Source: Pseudomonas nicosulfuronedens (GTDB lineage Bacteria > Pseudomonadota > Gammaproteobacteria > Pseudomonadales > Pseudomonadaceae). From it: a DNA stretch of 64,000 nt. Below, piece by piece: positions 1-11,592 of the stretch. The notes beneath the pieces are model-generated. The model did no database searches. It worked only from the letters and a program-made list of their open reading frames with translations, and was not told where the DNA came from. The translations under genes were made by a program, and so were the position numbers. The stretch lies in assembly GCF_005877905.1 (NCBI RefSeq), contig NZ_SWDV01000012.1, positions 124,001-188,000 of the forward strand. Direction: 5' to 3'. Every line of letters begins with the position of its first letter. Within the stretch, counting starts at the first letter, position 1.

Positions 1-648
1 ACCATCGACGCCGCCCAGGTCAACGAACGCACCGTAGTCGGTGAGGTTCTTGACGATACCTTTGACCTGCTGGCCTTCCTGCAGGGATTCCAGCAGAGCT
101 TCGCGCTCGGCGCTGTTCTCTGCTTCCAGCACGCTGCGGCGGGAAACGACAACGTTGTTGCGCTTCTGGTCCAGCTTGATGACCTTGAACTCGAGCTCTT
201 TGCCTTCCAAGTGAGTGGTGTCACGCACCGGACGCACGTCGACCAGCGAACCCGGCAGGAACGCGCGGATGCCGTTGACGTCGACGGTGAAGCCACCCTT
301 GACCTTGCCGTTGATGACGCCTTTGACCACTTCGTCGGCAGAGAAAGCAGCTTCCAGAACGATCCAGCTCTCGGCACGCTTGGCTTTTTCGCGGGACAGC
401 TTGGTTTCACCAAAGCCGTCTTCTACCGCGTCCAGCGCAACGTGGACTTCGTCACCCACATTGATGGTCAGCTCGCCCTGTTCGTTGTAGAACTGCTCGA
501 CCGGGATGACGCCCTCGGATTTCAGACCGGCATGGACGGTGACCCAGTCACCATCGATGTCGACCACGATGCCGGTGATGATCGCACCCGGCTGCATGTC
601 GAGGGATTTCAGACTTTCTTCAAAGAGTTCTGCGAAGCTTTCGCTCAT
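1..648 (-). CDS. rpsA: 30S ribosomal protein S1, N-terminal part (runs off window)
   Basis: S1 binds mRNA on the 30S subunit and helps start translation. The first 216 residues are present; the 3' end lies beyond base 1. The protein begins [12 protein letters not shown] and continues into the first S1/OB folds ([16 protein letters not shown] near residue 22, then [13 protein letters not shown], and a third domain starting near residue 190), as expected of proteobacterial S1. It lies downstream of cmk on the same strand, the standard gammaproteobacterial order. A 396-base spacer with a cmk terminator separates them, so rpsA probably has its own promoter. Identity is secure. Confidence 0.97.
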   Translation of the reverse strand, partial: MSESFAELFEESLKSLDMQPGAIITGIVVDIDGDWVTVHAGLKSEGVIPVEQFYNEQGELTINVGDEVHVALDAVEDGFGETKLSREKAKRAESWIVLEAAFSADEVVKGVINGKVKGGFTVDVNGIRAFLPGSLVDVRPVRDTTHLEGKELEFKVIKLDQKRNNVVVSRRSVLEAENSAEREALLESLQEGQQVKGIVKNLTDYGAFVDLGGVDG

Positions 649-1000
649 GTCTATACCTGTAGTCAAAGGCTTGTAAGCCCGATTCCGCGCCACCAGCGAA
701 CACGGTCAAGTGATGAAAAAGAAGCCAGCAGGATCAAGACTGGTATCCTGCCGGCCCCCTGTTGCACCCGCGAAAGCGGATGCTCCACATTCAGATTTTA
801 AGGGAACGTTTCGCTCAATATGGGCGAAACCCTCCCGATACAAGGTCTGGAATGGTAGCAATGGATACCGATTGCGTCAATCGGCGCCCCTGCTTTCCAA
901 TGCCCTTCGCGACGCCAGCCTCGTTCCTTTATTTTCGCCCAGCCTCGGAAATTGGGAGAGCCGCCCGTCAGTTCCCTCCTGCGGACATTCTTACCCGAAA
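649..1000. other. rpsA leader and promoter region with two small inverted repeats
   Basis: This spacer between the cmk terminator and rpsA holds no credible gene; the open frames across it have no family resemblance. Two short inverted repeats are visible: arms GTTTCGC/GCGAAAC at 808-814 and 824-830, and CCGATTG/CAATCGG at 868-874 and 878-884. They could be structures in a long rpsA leader, since S1 autoregulates its own mRNA in enterobacteria, or regulator sites. This is inference only. Confidence 0.4.
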
Positions 1001-1030
1001 AGAAAAAGCCCCGGCCATGCCGGGGCTTTT
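1001..1030 (-). terminator. Rho-independent terminator of cmk
   Basis: A perfect 12-bp stem (AAAAGCCCCGGC at 1004-1015 pairing with 1019-1030) with a 3-base loop. On the minus strand it is followed by a T-rich tract, just after the cmk stop codon. Confidence 0.85.
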
Positions 1031-1044
1031 CGATTCCCGATCGA

Positions 1045-1734
1045 CTAGTCGGCCAGACCCAGGCGCGAAACCTCGGCGAGAATGCTGTCCACCACTTCGT
1101 CGATGCTCATCGAGGTAGAGTCCACCAGGATGGCACCTTCGGCGGGTTTGAGCGGGGCGACCGCACGCTGGCTGTCGCGCTCGTCGCGGGCGCTGATTTC
1201 TTCGGCCAGTTGCGCCTGGTCGCTGTCGATACCCTTGCCCTTGAGCTGCAGGTAGCGCCGACGGGCGCGCTCCTCGGCGGAAGCGGTGAGGAATATCTTC
1301 AGCGGAGCACTGGGGAAGACCACTGTACCCATGTCACGACCGTCGGCCACCAGGCCCGGCGCTTCGAGGAAGGCGCGCTGGCGCTGCAGCAGCGCATCGC
1401 GGACCGCCGGCAGCGCGGCGACTTGCGAGGCGCCGGCACCCACCTGTTCGGTGCGGATGACGTCAGTGACGTCTTCGCCTTCAAGGATGATGTGCTGGCC
1501 CTGCCCGCCCTTGGCGTGGGTGAACTGTACGTCCAGGTGCGCCGCCAGGACCTTGAGGGCTTCCTCGTTGGTCAGGTCGATGCCGTGGTTACCGGCAGCG
1601 AACGCCAGCAGGCGATACAGCGCACCGGAGTCCAGCAGGTTCCAGCCCAGGCGCTTGGCCAGCAGACCGGCAACGGTGCCTTTGCCTGAGCCACTGGGGC
1701 CATCGATGGCGAGGACCGGCCATTCGCCGTTCAT
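1045..1734 (-). CDS. cmk: Cytidylate kinase
   Basis: Phosphorylates CMP and dCMP to the diphosphates with ATP in the cytoplasm, feeding pyrimidine salvage and nucleotide supply. At 229 residues it has the usual Cmk length. The P-loop GPSGSGKG lies at residues 12-19, and the downstream [11 protein letters not shown] motif and the lid region with [12 protein letters not shown] are typical. Its ATG overlaps the stop of the upstream tyrA-aroA gene by one base (TGATG), which suggests translational coupling, and it ends before a strong terminator. Identity is secure. Confidence 0.97.
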   Translation of the reverse strand: MNGEWPVLAIDGPSGSGKGTVAGLLAKRLGWNLLDSGALYRLLAFAAGNHGIDLTNEEALKVLAAHLDVQFTHAKGGQGQHIILEGEDVTDVIRTEQVGAGASQVAALPAVRDALLQRQRAFLEAPGLVADGRDMGTVVFPSAPLKIFLTASAEERARRRYLQLKGKGIDSDQAQLAEEISARDERDSQRAVAPLKPAEGAILVDSTSMSIDEVVDSILAEVSRLGLAD

Positions 1735-3965
1735 CAGTTCTTCTCCTCGGCGACGCGAATGCCAGCGCCGGACGCGAGCCCGAGGAAGTTCGGGAAGGAC
1801 GTCGCAACGTTGGCGCAGTCGTGGATACGGATCGGCGCGCCCGCACGCAGGGAAGCCACGCTGAAGGACATGGCGATACGATGGTCGCCGTGGCTCCAGA
1901 CTTCGCCGCCGCCATAGCTGCCACCATCAATGATGATGCCGTCCGGGGTCGGCTCGCACTTCACGCCCAGGGCCAGTAGACCATCGGCCATGACCTGGAT
2001 ACGGTCGGACTCCTTCACGCGCAGCTCTTCCGCACCACGCAGCACAGTGCGGCCTTCGGCGTTGGCGGCAGCGACGAAGAGCACCGGGAATTCGTCGATG
2101 GCCAGCGGCACCAGGTCTTCGGGGATGTCGATGCCTTTCAGCTGCGCCGAACGCACGCGAATGTCGGCAACCGGCTCGCCGCCCACTTCACGCTGGTTTT
2201 CCAGGGTGATGTCGGCGCCCATGAGCTTGAGGATGTCGATGACGCCGGTACGGGTCGGGTTGATGCCGACGTGCTCCAGGGTCAGGTCGGAACCTTCGGC
2301 GATGCTCGCGGCGACCAGGAAGAAGGCCGCCGAGGAAATGTCGGCCGGGACTTCGATGGACGTGGCGGTGAGCTTGTGGCCGGACTCGACGCGGGCGGTG
2401 GCGCCTTCGACGTCGACCGGGTAGCCGAAGCCGCGCAGCATGCGTTCGGTGTGGTCGCGAGTCGGGGCCGGCTCGGTGGTGGAGGTTTCTCCGGCAGCGT
2501 AGAGGCCGGCGAGCAGCAGGCAGGATTTCACCTGGGCACTGGCCATCGGCATGTCGTAGTGCATGCCGGTCAGTTTCTGGCCACCACGGATGGTCAGCGG
2601 CGGACGACCTTCGGGACCGGTCTCGATCACCGCACCCATCTCGCGCAGCGGCTTGGCGACGCGGTTCATCGGGCGCTTGGACAGCGAGGCGTCGCCGGTC
2701 AGGGTGGTGTCGAACGGCTGGGCGGCGAGCAGGCCGCTGAGCAGGCGCATGGAGGTGCCGGAGTTACCCAGGTAGATCGGGCCGGGCGGGGTCTTCAGGC
2801 CGTGCAGGCCGACGCCGTGAACGGTCACGCGACCGTGGTGAGGGCCTTCGATGACCACACCCATGTCGCGGAACGCCTGGATGGTGGCGAGCGCGTCTTC
2901 ACCCTCGAGGAAGCCTTGCACCTCGGTCGTGCCCTCGGCCAGCGAGCCGAGCATGATCGAGCGGTGGGAAATGGACTTGTCGCCCGGTACGCGTACGCGC
3001 CCGGAGAGGCGGCCACCCGGCTGGGCCAGGAAAATCAGGTCATTGTTGTGCATGGCGTCCACATAGGCCCGGCGGGCCAGGATTTTGCTGAAATGCTCGC
3101 GGGCAACCCGGGCGCGCGTGAAGACGCCCATCAGTTGTTGCCCGTCCCCTTGATCGACGGCCTCGCGCAGGTCGTCGAGGTCGTCACGGAATACGTCGAG
3201 GATGCGCAGCACCGCCTCGCGGTTGGCGAGGAAGATGTCGTGCCACATCACCGGGTCGCTGCCGGCGATCCGCGTGAAGTCGCGGAAGCCACCAGCGGCA
3301 TAGCGGAAGATTTCCAGATTCTCGCTGCGTTTGGCCAGCGAGTCGACCAGCGTGAAGGCCAGCAGGTGCGGCAGGTGGCTGGTGGCGGCGAGGACTTCGT
3401 CGTGGTGTTCGACGGCCATCTGCTCGACATCCGCGCCCAGCTCGCGCCAGAGGCCCTCGACGCACTGGATGGCGTCTGCGTCGGCATTATCCAGCGGAGT
3501 GAGGATAACTTTATGACGGCGGAACAGTTTTGCGTTGGCCGCCTCCACCCCGCTCTGCTCGGAACCGGCGATGGGATGGCCAGGGACGAAGCGCGCCGGC
3601 ATGCCGCCGAATACCGCTTTCGCGGCGCGCACCACGTTGCCCTTGGCGCTGCCTACGTCGGTGAGAATCGCGTTGCCGATGTCGAAGGTGGCGAGCTCGC
3701 CGAGGACCTTCTCCATGGCCAGGATCGGCACGGCGAGCTGGATCACGTCGGCGTCACGGCAACCGACGGCGAGGCTTTCCTCGCAGCGATCGACCACGCC
3801 CAGTTCCACCGCCAGACGGCGGGTTTCCGGGTCACGGTCGACGCCGACCACTTCGTCGAACAGCCCCTTCTCGCGGATGCCCTTGGCGAAGGAGCCGCCT
3901 ATCAGGCCGAGCCCCACCACCACCAGACGATGCAGCTTGCGTGGCTGGACATCAGGCACGGGCAA
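1734..3965 (-). CDS. tyrA-aroA: Fused prephenate dehydrogenase / EPSP synthase
   Basis: Bifunctional enzyme of aromatic amino acid synthesis. The N-terminal domain (about residues 1-300) is a TyrA-type NAD(P)-dependent dehydrogenase: the Rossmann motif G-x-G-x-x-G lies at 18-23 and the HPIAGSE segment near 130. From about residue 309 there is a complete EPSP synthase: GDKSISHR at 328-335, LGNSGTSMR at 399-407, and the KESDRI motif near the C-terminus. This fusion is known in pseudomonads. The frame is open over all 743 codons, so both activities should be made as one chain. The start overlaps the hisC 3' end by 14 bases and the stop overlaps cmk, so it sits inside a tight operon. Confidence 0.96.
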   Translation of the reverse strand: MPVPDVQPRKLHRLVVVGLGLIGGSFAKGIREKGLFDEVVGVDRDPETRRLAVELGVVDRCEESLAVGCRDADVIQLAVPILAMEKVLGELATFDIGNAILTDVGSAKGNVVRAAKAVFGGMPARFVPGHPIAGSEQSGVEAANAKLFRRHKVILTPLDNADADAIQCVEGLWRELGADVEQMAVEHHDEVLAATSHLPHLLAFTLVDSLAKRSENLEIFRYAAGGFRDFTRIAGSDPVMWHDIFLANREAVLRILDVFRDDLDDLREAVDQGDGQQLMGVFTRARVAREHFSKILARRAYVDAMHNNDLIFLAQPGGRLSGRVRVPGDKSISHRSIMLGSLAEGTTEVQGFLEGEDALATIQAFRDMGVVIEGPHHGRVTVHGVGLHGLKTPPGPIYLGNSGTSMRLLSGLLAAQPFDTTLTGDASLSKRPMNRVAKPLREMGAVIETGPEGRPPLTIRGGQKLTGMHYDMPMASAQVKSCLLLAGLYAAGETSTTEPAPTRDHTERMLRGFGYPVDVEGATARVESGHKLTATSIEVPADISSAAFFLVAASIAEGSDLTLEHVGINPTRTGVIDILKLMGADITLENQREVGGEPVADIRVRSAQLKGIDIPEDLVPLAIDEFPVLFVAAANAEGRTVLRGAEELRVKESDRIQVMADGLLALGVKCEPTPDGIIIDGGSYGGGEVWSHGDHRIAMSFSVASLRAGAPIRIHDCANVATSFPNFLGLASGAGIRVAEEKN

Positions 3966-5064
3966 GCACCTTGGCCAGGGCGTCGAGGAAGCGTGCGTTC
4001 TCGGCCGGCAGGCCGATGGAGATACGCAGGTGCTGCGGCATGCCGTAGCCGCCCACCGGACGGACGATCACGCCCTCGGCAAGCAGGGCCTGGTAGATCG
4101 GGCCGGCATCACGCTTGAGGTCCACGGCAATGAAATTGCCCTTGGACGGAATCCACTGCAGGTCCAGCGCGCGCAGGCCGCTTTCCAGCTGGGCCATGCC
4201 TTCGTCGTTGATGCGCTTGCCTTCGGCCAGGTACTGCGCGTCGTCCAGCGCGGCGCAGGCGGCAGCCAGAGCCAGGCTGTTGACGTTGAATGGCTGGCGT
4301 ACGCGGTTGAGCACGTCGGCGACCTGCGCCGAGGAGATCGCGTAGCCGACCCGCAGCGACGCCAGGCCGTAAGCCTTGGAGAAGGTGCGCGAGACCAGCA
4401 GGTTCGGGTAGCGGGCCAGGTACTTCAGGCCGTCCGGCAACTCTTCGCCTTCGGCGTACTCGATGTAGGCCTCGTCGAGCACCACCAGGACGCTTTCCGG
4501 GACTTGCGAGAGGAAGCGCTCCAGCGCGTCCGGGCCGAACCAGGTGCCAGTGGGGTTGTTCGGGTTGGCGATGAAGATCACCCGGGTGTTGGCGTCGATG
4601 GCCGCCAGCATGGCTTTCAGGTCATGTCCCCAGTCCTTGGCCGGCACGACCTTGCCCTGGGCGCCGACAGCCTGGGTGGAGATTGGATAGACGGCAAAGG
4701 CGTACTGGCTGAACACGGCATTCAGGCCAGGAGCCAGATAGGCACGGGCAACCAGGTCGAGAATGTCGTTGGAGCCGTTGCCCAGGGTGACCTGCGCGGT
4801 ATCGACGCTGCAGCGGGCAGCCAGGCGACTTTTCAGTTCAAAACCGTTGCCATCGGGATAGCGGGTCAGTTCGGCCAGCTCGGCACGAATAGCCTCAAGG
4901 ACCTTCGGGCTCGGACCCAGCGGGTTCTCGTTACTGGCCAGCTTGACGATGCCGGCGGGGTCGAGCTTCAGCTCGCGGGCCAGCTCATCGACCGGCTTGC
5001 CGGGCACGTAGGGGGAAAGCTTCTGCACGCCCGGCTGGGCCAGGGCAAGGAAATCACACGACAT
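3952..5064 (-). CDS. hisC: Histidinol-phosphate / aromatic aminotransferase
   Basis: PLP-dependent class I/II aminotransferase of the HisC family, 370 residues. The PLP lysine is K230 in SRTFSKAYGLA, and ANPNNPTG lies at 166-173. Its place between pheA and tyrA suggests that it aminates aromatic keto acids (phenylpyruvate, hydroxyphenylpyruvate) as well as, or instead of, imidazoleacetol phosphate; P. aeruginosa keeps a second hisC copy in this context. I chose the ATG that begins MSCDFLALAQPG because GAGG lies about 10 bases upstream and the family starts there. A longer in-frame start five codons upstream is less likely. Confidence 0.92.
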   Translation of the reverse strand: MSCDFLALAQPGVQKLSPYVPGKPVDELARELKLDPAGIVKLASNENPLGPSPKVLEAIRAELAELTRYPDGNGFELKSRLAARCSVDTAQVTLGNGSNDILDLVARAYLAPGLNAVFSQYAFAVYPISTQAVGAQGKVVPAKDWGHDLKAMLAAIDANTRVIFIANPNNPTGTWFGPDALERFLSQVPESVLVVLDEAYIEYAEGEELPDGLKYLARYPNLLVSRTFSKAYGLASLRVGYAISSAQVADVLNRVRQPFNVNSLALAAACAALDDAQYLAEGKRINDEGMAQLESGLRALDLQWIPSKGNFIAVDLKRDAGPIYQALLAEGVIVRPVGGYGMPQHLRISIGLPAENARFLDALAKVLARA

Positions 5065-5084
5065 CGCTAAAAGCCTCAAGCTAT

Positions 5085-5133
5085 GGGCCGCAAGCCATCA
5101 ACCATCCACCGACGTGTCGGCAGCTTGCGGCCC
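5085..5133. repeat. Inverted repeat in the pheA-hisC spacer
   Basis: Arms GGGCCGCAAGC (5085-5095) and GCTTGCGGCCC (5123-5133) are perfect complements over 11 bp with a 27-base spacer. They fill most of the 88-base gap between the pheA stop and the hisC start. This could be an mRNA hairpin that processes or attenuates the operon transcript, or a degenerate intergenic repeat. Confidence 0.55.
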
Positions 5134-5152
5134 TGGCTTGCGGCTCGCGGTT

Positions 5153-6250
5153 TCAGAGAACCGCTTTGGGGTACGAGCCCAGCACCTTCAGGGCAACGGC
5201 TTCGCTGTTGATCTTCTCCAGCACGTCCTTGATCAGCGGGTCCTTGTGGTGGCCGATGAAGTCGATGAAGAACACGTAGGTCCACTTGCCGCTGCGCGAC
5301 GGGCGGGTCTCGATACGGGTCAGGTCGATGCCGTTGTTGTGGAACGGCACCAGCAGCTCGTGCAGAGCACCCGGTTTGTTGCGCATGGAGACGATGATGG
5401 AGGTCTTGTCGTCGCCGGTGGGCGGCACTTCCTGGTTGCCGATCATGAGGAAGCGCGTGGAGTTGTCCGGGCGGTCCTCGATCTTCTCGTGCAACTTGTC
5501 GAGGCCGTACAGGCTGGCCGCCATGTCGCCGGCAATCGCCGCGCTGTTCCACTCGCTTTTCACTCGCTTGGCGGCGTCGGCGTTGCTGGAGACCGCCACA
5601 CGCTCGACATTCGGGTAGTGCGCGTCCAGCCACTTGCGGCACTGGGCCAGGGACTGGGCGTGGGAATAGATGCGGGTGATATTGCTGGTCTTGGTGTTCT
5701 CGCCCACCAGCAGGTGGTGGTGGATGCGCAGCTCGACTTCGCCACAAATCACCATGTCGTGCTCGAGGAAACTGTCGAGGGTGTGGTTGACCGCGCCCTC
5801 GGTGGAGTTTTCCACCGGCACCACGCCGAAGTTCACCGCACCGGCGGCGACTTCGCGGAACACTTCGTCGATGGCCGCCATCGGTGTGCTGATGACCGCG
5901 TGGCCGAAGTGCTTGAGCGCCGCGGCCTGGGTGAAGGTGCCTTCCGGGCCGAGGTAGGCCACTTTCAGCGGCTGTTCCAGGGCCAGGCAGGAGGACATGA
6001 TCTCGCGGAACAGACGAGCGACTTCCTCGTTGTCCAGCGGGCCCTTGTTCAGCTCCATGATGTGCTTGAGCACCCACGCCTCGCGCTCGGGCCGGTAGAA
6101 CACCGGCTTCTCGCCTTCGGGCAGGGCCGCCATCTTCACCCGCGCCACATCGGTGGCGCAGCGGGCGCGTTCGCTGATCAGCTCGAGGATCTTCTCGTCG
6201 AGGCTGTCGATGCGTACGCGCAAAGCCTTGAGCTGGTCAGCGTCGCTCAT
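5153..6250 (-). CDS. pheA: Chorismate mutase / prephenate dehydratase (P-protein)
   Basis: Converts chorismate to prephenate and then to phenylpyruvate, the committed steps of phenylalanine synthesis. The 365 residues hold an AroQ chorismate mutase domain (about 1-90), a prephenate dehydratase domain (about 95-272, with the catalytic TRF motif at 265-267) and a C-terminal ACT domain. GALH (294-297) and the ETRPSR segment (near 314-319) form the phenylalanine feedback site. The ATG overlaps the serC stop by one base, so it is cotranscribed with serC. Identity is secure. Confidence 0.96.
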   Translation of the reverse strand: MSDADQLKALRVRIDSLDEKILELISERARCATDVARVKMAALPEGEKPVFYRPEREAWVLKHIMELNKGPLDNEEVARLFREIMSSCLALEQPLKVAYLGPEGTFTQAAALKHFGHAVISTPMAAIDEVFREVAAGAVNFGVVPVENSTEGAVNHTLDSFLEHDMVICGEVELRIHHHLLVGENTKTSNITRIYSHAQSLAQCRKWLDAHYPNVERVAVSSNADAAKRVKSEWNSAAIAGDMAASLYGLDKLHEKIEDRPDNSTRFLMIGNQEVPPTGDDKTSIIVSMRNKPGALHELLVPFHNNGIDLTRIETRPSRSGKWTYVFFIDFIGHHKDPLIKDVLEKINSEAVALKVLGSYPKAVL

Positions 6251-7335
6251 CAGCCGTGCTCCTTCTCGAACTCGGCCATGTAGCCGACCAGGGCTTCGAT
6301 GGCATCCAGGCCCAGGGCGTTATAGATGGAGGCACGCATGCCACCCACCGAACGGTGGCCCTTCAGGTTGAGCAGGCCGCGCGCATCGGCGCCTTCGAGG
6401 AAGGCCTTGTCGAGCTTCTCGTCGGCCAGGCGGAACGGCACGTTCATCCAGGAGCGGGCGCTGGGCTGGATCGGATTGGTGTAGAAGTCGCTGTTGTCGA
6501 TGAAGCCGTACAGCATGTCCTTCTTGGCGCGGTTGCGCTGCTCCATGGCGTCGACGCCGCCCTGCTCCTTCAGCCACTGGAAGACCAGGCCGGAGAGGTA
6601 CCAGGAGTAGGTAGCCGGGGTGTTGTACATGGAGCCGTTATCGGCGGCGACCTTGTAGTTGAGCATGGTCGGGCAGATGCTGCGGGCGCGGCCCAGCAGG
6701 TCTTCGCGGACGATGACCACCACCAGGCCGGATGGGCCGATGTTCTTCTGCGCACCGGCGTAGATCAGGCCGAACTTCGACACGTCGATCGGGCGGGAGA
6801 GGATGTCCGAGGACATGTCCACCACCAGCGGGACGTCGCCGACTTCCGGAATCCAGTCGAACTCCAGGCCGCCGATGGTCTCGTTGGACGCGTAATGCAG
6901 GTAGGCGGCGTCCTTGGACAGGTTCCACTCGTTCTGGCCAGGGATGGCGAAGTAGTCGTACTTGGATGCGCTGGCAACCACGTTGACGTTGCCGTAGCGA
7001 CGAGCCTCTTCGATGGCCTTCTTCGACCAGATGCCGGTTTCCACGTAGTCCGCCACGCCGTCTTCGGGCAGCAGGTTCAGCGGGATCTCGGCGAACTGCT
7101 GGCTGGCGCCGCCCTGCAGGAACAGCACCTTGTAGTTCGACGGCACGCCCATCAGGTCGCGCAGGTCCTGCTCGGCCTTCTCGGCGATGGCCACGTAGTC
7201 GTCGCTACGGTGGCTCATCTCCATGACCGACAGGCCCTTGCCCTGCCAATCCAACAGCTCGGCGCGGGCGCGCTCCAGCACCTCGGTGGGAAGCGCCGCG
7301 GGACCGGCGCAGAAGTTAAAGGCTCGCTTGCTCAC
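6250..7335 (-). CDS. serC: Phosphoserine aminotransferase
   Basis: Transfers an amino group from glutamate to 3-phosphohydroxypyruvate in serine synthesis, and also acts in pyridoxal phosphate synthesis. The class V aminotransferase fold is clear, with the PLP lysine in YAGAQKNIGPSG near residue 197. I prefer the GTG start giving MSKRAFNFCAGP (361 residues) because GAGAG lies five bases upstream and the length matches the family. The ATG two codons upstream (7341) has a spacing of only three bases but cannot be excluded. It lies 14 bases after gyrA with this start, and overlaps pheA. Confidence 0.95.
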   Translation of the reverse strand: MSKRAFNFCAGPAALPTEVLERARAELLDWQGKGLSVMEMSHRSDDYVAIAEKAEQDLRDLMGVPSNYKVLFLQGGASQQFAEIPLNLLPEDGVADYVETGIWSKKAIEEARRYGNVNVVASASKYDYFAIPGQNEWNLSKDAAYLHYASNETIGGLEFDWIPEVGDVPLVVDMSSDILSRPIDVSKFGLIYAGAQKNIGPSGLVVVIVREDLLGRARSICPTMLNYKVAADNGSMYNTPATYSWYLSGLVFQWLKEQGGVDAMEQRNRAKKDMLYGFIDNSDFYTNPIQPSARSWMNVPFRLADEKLDKAFLEGADARGLLNLKGHRSVGGMRASIYNALGLDAIEALVGYMAEFEKEHG

Positions 7336-7349
7336 ATCCACTCTCGCTA

Positions 7350-10130
7350 TCAGTCTTCGCTGGCCTGCGGGGCTTCTTCAGCCGCAGCTTCGCCTGCTTC
7401 TGGGTTCTCTTGCGACACTTCGCCCTCGACGATCTCGCCGTCGATCACGTCGTCTTCGTCGTCCACCACGGTCGGCTCCTGCACCCGTTCCAGGCCCACG
7501 ACGGTCTCATCGGAGGCCAGCTTGATGAGGATCACGCCCTGGGTGTTACGACCAGCGCCGCGGACTTCGTCGACACGGGTACGCACCAGGGTGCCCTGGT
7601 CGGAAATCAGCATGATCTCCTCGCCATCCAGCACCTGCACGGCACCTACCAGGTTGCCGTTACGCTCGTTGATCACCATGGCGATCACGCCCTGGCCGCC
7701 ACGACCGCGACGCGGGTAGTCGGCCAGCGGGGTGCGCTTGCCGTAGCCACGCTCGGAGGCGCTGAGGATCTGCGCTTCGCGGCACTCGGGGATCAGCATG
7801 GAAATGATGCGCTGGCCTTCGGCCAGGCGCATGCCGCGCACGCCACGGGCGTTACGGCCCATGATGCGCACCTTGCTTTCCTTGAAGCGGATTACCTTGC
7901 CAGCGTCGGAGAACATCATCACGTCCTTCGAACCGTCGGTGATGGCGGCGGCGATCAGCGAGTCGCCCTCTTCCAGCTTCAGGGCGATCAGGCCGTTGGA
8001 ACGCGGCTTGGTGAACTGGATCAGCGGGGTCTTCTTCACGGTGCCTTTCATGGTGGCCATGAAGATGTACGCGCCGGTCGGCTCGTCCTGGCTGAAGTCG
8101 GCGTCGTCGCCCTCCTCGACCTCTTCGGCTTCCACCACTTCGGCGACCTGCTCGGCGACCACGTCGTCGTCATCGTTGTCATCACCGGCAAACTGGGCGC
8201 GCACGGCTTCCAGGTCGATCTGCAGCATCGCGGTGATGCGCTCGCCTTCGTCCAGCGGCAGAAGGTTCACCAGCGGACGGCCACGGGCGGTACGCGAGGC
8301 TTCCGGGATCTCGAAGGTGCGCAGCCAGTAGACCTTGCCCTTGCTGGAGAACAGCAGCAGCGTGGCATGGCTGTTGGCGACCAGCAGGTGTTCGATGTAG
8401 TCCTCGTCCTTCACGCCACTGGCGGACTTGCCCTTGCCACCGCGACGCTGGGCCTCATAGGCAGCCAGCGGCTGGGACTTGGCGTAGCCGCCGTGGGAGA
8501 TGGTCACCACGCGCTCTTCTTCGGTGATCAGGTCGGCGATGGTCAGGTCCATCTGCGACGCGACGATCTCGGTGCGGCGGGCGTCGCCGAACTCGGCCTT
8601 GACCTTCTCCAGCTCCTCGCGGATGACTTCCATCAGGCGCTCGGGGTTGGTCAGGATGCGGATCAGCTCGCCGATCAGAGTGAGGATTTCCTGGTACTCG
8701 GACAGGAGCTTCTCGTGCTCCAGGCCGGTCAGGCGGTGCAGGCGCAGCTCGAGGATGGCCTGGGCCTGTTCCGGCGACAGGAAGTACTTGCCGTCACGCA
8801 GGCCGTACTGCGGGTCCAGGTCTTCCGGACGGCAGGCATCGGCACCGGCACGTTCGACCATGGCTTCCACGGCGCTGGATTCCCAGCCGGTGGAAATCAG
8901 GCGCTCCTTGGCCTCGGCCGGGGTCGGCGAGGTCTTGATCAGCTCGATCACCGGATCGATGTTCGACAGGGCGACGGCCTGGCCTTCGAGGATGTGGCCA
9001 CGCTCGCGGGCCTTGCGCAGTTCGTAGACGGTCCGGCGGGTCACCACTTCACGGCGGTGACGGATGAAGACCTCGAGCATGTCCTTGAGGTTCATCGTGC
9101 GCGGCTGGCCGTCGACCAGGGCTACCACGTTGATACCGAAGACGCTCTGCAGCTGGGTCTGGGCGTAGAGGTTGTTCAGCACGACCTCGCCTACTTCGCC
9201 GCGGCGCAGCTCGATGACCACACGCATGCCGTCCTTGTCGGACTCGTCGCGCAGCTCGGTGATGCCTTCGATCTTTTTCTCTTTCACCAGCTCGGCGATC
9301 TTCTCGATCAGGCGAGCCTTGTTTAGCTGGTAGGGCAGCTCAGTGATGATGATCTGCTGGCGGTTGCCGCCCTTTTCCATGTCCTCGATGGTGGCGCGGG
9401 CACGGATATAGACGCGGCCACGACCGGTGCGATAGGCCTCGATGATGCCCGCACGGCCGTTGATGATGCCCGCGGTCGGGAAGTCCGGGCCGGGGATGTA
9501 CTGCATCAGGTCGTCGATGGACAGCTCGGGGTTATCCATCAGCGCCAGGCAGCCGTCGATCACCTCGGTGAGGTTGTGCGGCGGAATGTTGGTCGCCATG
9601 CCCACGGCAATACCGCTGGAACCGTTGACCAGCAGGTTCGGGATCTTGGTCGGCATGACTGCCGGGATCTGCTCGGTGCCGTCGTAGTTGGGCACCCAGT
9701 CGACGGTTTCCTTGTCCAGGTCCGCCAGCAGCTCATGGGCGAGCTTGGACATGCGCACTTCGGTGTATCGCATGGCCGCGGCGTTGTCGCCGTCCACCGA
9801 ACCGAAGTTGCCCTGGCCGTCGACCAGCATGTAGCGCAGCGAGAACGGCTGGGCCATGCGGACGATGGTGTCGTATACCGCGGTGTCGCCGTGCGGGTGG
9901 TACTTACCGATCACGTCACCGACCACACGGGCGGACTTCTTGTAGGGCTTGTTCCAGTCGTTGCCCAGTTCGCTCATGGCGTACAGGACGCGGCGATGCA
10001 CGGGCTTCAAGCCGTCGCGTGCATCGGGCAGGGCACGACCGACGATCACGCTCATGGCGTAATCGAGGTAGGACTGTCGGAGTTCGTCTTCGATGTTGAC
10101 CGGGAGGATTTCTTTGGCCAGTTCGCCCAT
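7350..10130 (-). CDS. gyrA: DNA gyrase subunit A
   Basis: Type II topoisomerase subunit that cuts and rejoins DNA during ATP-driven negative supercoiling with GyrB. The breakage-reunion domain is complete, with catalytic Tyr122 in RYTEVRM. The quinolone-resistance region reads HGDTAVYD, with Thr83 and Asp87, the quinolone-susceptible state in P. aeruginosa. The GyrA box QRRGGKG precedes the C-terminal beta-pinwheel. An acidic stretch with many D/E residues interrupts the pinwheel at about residues 645-685, and the last residues are also acidic; both fit the longer GyrA of pseudomonads. At 926 residues it is full length. Downstream serC is close enough for cotranscription. Confidence 0.98.
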   Translation of the reverse strand: MGELAKEILPVNIEDELRQSYLDYAMSVIVGRALPDARDGLKPVHRRVLYAMSELGNDWNKPYKKSARVVGDVIGKYHPHGDTAVYDTIVRMAQPFSLRYMLVDGQGNFGSVDGDNAAAMRYTEVRMSKLAHELLADLDKETVDWVPNYDGTEQIPAVMPTKIPNLLVNGSSGIAVGMATNIPPHNLTEVIDGCLALMDNPELSIDDLMQYIPGPDFPTAGIINGRAGIIEAYRTGRGRVYIRARATIEDMEKGGNRQQIIITELPYQLNKARLIEKIAELVKEKKIEGITELRDESDKDGMRVVIELRRGEVGEVVLNNLYAQTQLQSVFGINVVALVDGQPRTMNLKDMLEVFIRHRREVVTRRTVYELRKARERGHILEGQAVALSNIDPVIELIKTSPTPAEAKERLISTGWESSAVEAMVERAGADACRPEDLDPQYGLRDGKYFLSPEQAQAILELRLHRLTGLEHEKLLSEYQEILTLIGELIRILTNPERLMEVIREELEKVKAEFGDARRTEIVASQMDLTIADLITEEERVVTISHGGYAKSQPLAAYEAQRRGGKGKSASGVKDEDYIEHLLVANSHATLLLFSSKGKVYWLRTFEIPEASRTARGRPLVNLLPLDEGERITAMLQIDLEAVRAQFAGDDNDDDDVVAEQVAEVVEAEEVEEGDDADFSQDEPTGAYIFMATMKGTVKKTPLIQFTKPRSNGLIALKLEEGDSLIAAAITDGSKDVMMFSDAGKVIRFKESKVRIMGRNARGVRGMRLAEGQRIISMLIPECREAQILSASERGYGKRTPLADYPRRGRGGQGVIAMVINERNGNLVGAVQVLDGEEIMLISDQGTLVRTRVDEVRGAGRNTQGVILIKLASDETVVGLERVQEPTVVDDEDDVIDGEIVEGEVSQENPEAGEAAAEEAPQASED

Positions 10131-10363
10131 GAGAAGCCTGGTTCCTTTTTCAAATGGGACTCCGCCAAGCCCGTCCTGAGCCCGGCGGAGCGCGGTGCGC
10201 CATCAAAGCGCCACCGACTCTCTACAAATCAACGACTTGGCCGTTGATCCGCGATGCTGTGGGGGCCGAAAAAATGCCCCATCAAGAACCGTCGGAGCTT
10301 ACCACAAGCCAGGGTCAAACCCTACCCTCGCCCAAGCCCCTCGATGAATTGCCGCAGCCCCCG

Positions 10364-11440
<1,077 letters not shown>

Positions 11441-11519
11441 GGAACACCTCTTCATTCGAATGGAATCGCGGGCCGCTCCGGCGCCACGGAAATCACCCCG
11501 GAAACACCGGGAAACGGCG

Positions 11520-11559
11520 GAGTATACCGAGCCTGACGCCCTGGCGCTCGGCTATACTC
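11520..11559. promoter_or_regulatory. Mirror-image divergent promoter between mtnA and the MTA deaminase
   Basis: GAGTATACCGAGC (11520-11532) and GCTCGGCTATACTC (11546-11559) are inverted copies of one another except for a one-base insertion. Each arm contains a TATACT -10-like hexamer facing its own gene: minus strand at 11521-11526 for mtnA, plus strand at 11553-11558 for the deaminase. The symmetry suggests paired promoters that could be controlled together by one regulator. The regulator is unknown. Confidence 0.55.
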
Positions 11560-11592
11560 GGCGCCTTTATCCACGCGCCCAGGATGCGCTTC

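Noticed and set aside
1734-3965. Frameshift between tyrA and aroA
   Set aside because: The frame is open through both domains; it is a true fusion, not two overlapping genes.
2271-4118. Long 615-codon open frame opposite tyrA-aroA
   Set aside because: It lies antisense to a secure gene, has high Gly/Arg/His/Val composition, and no family resemblance; a codon-bias shadow of GC-rich DNA.
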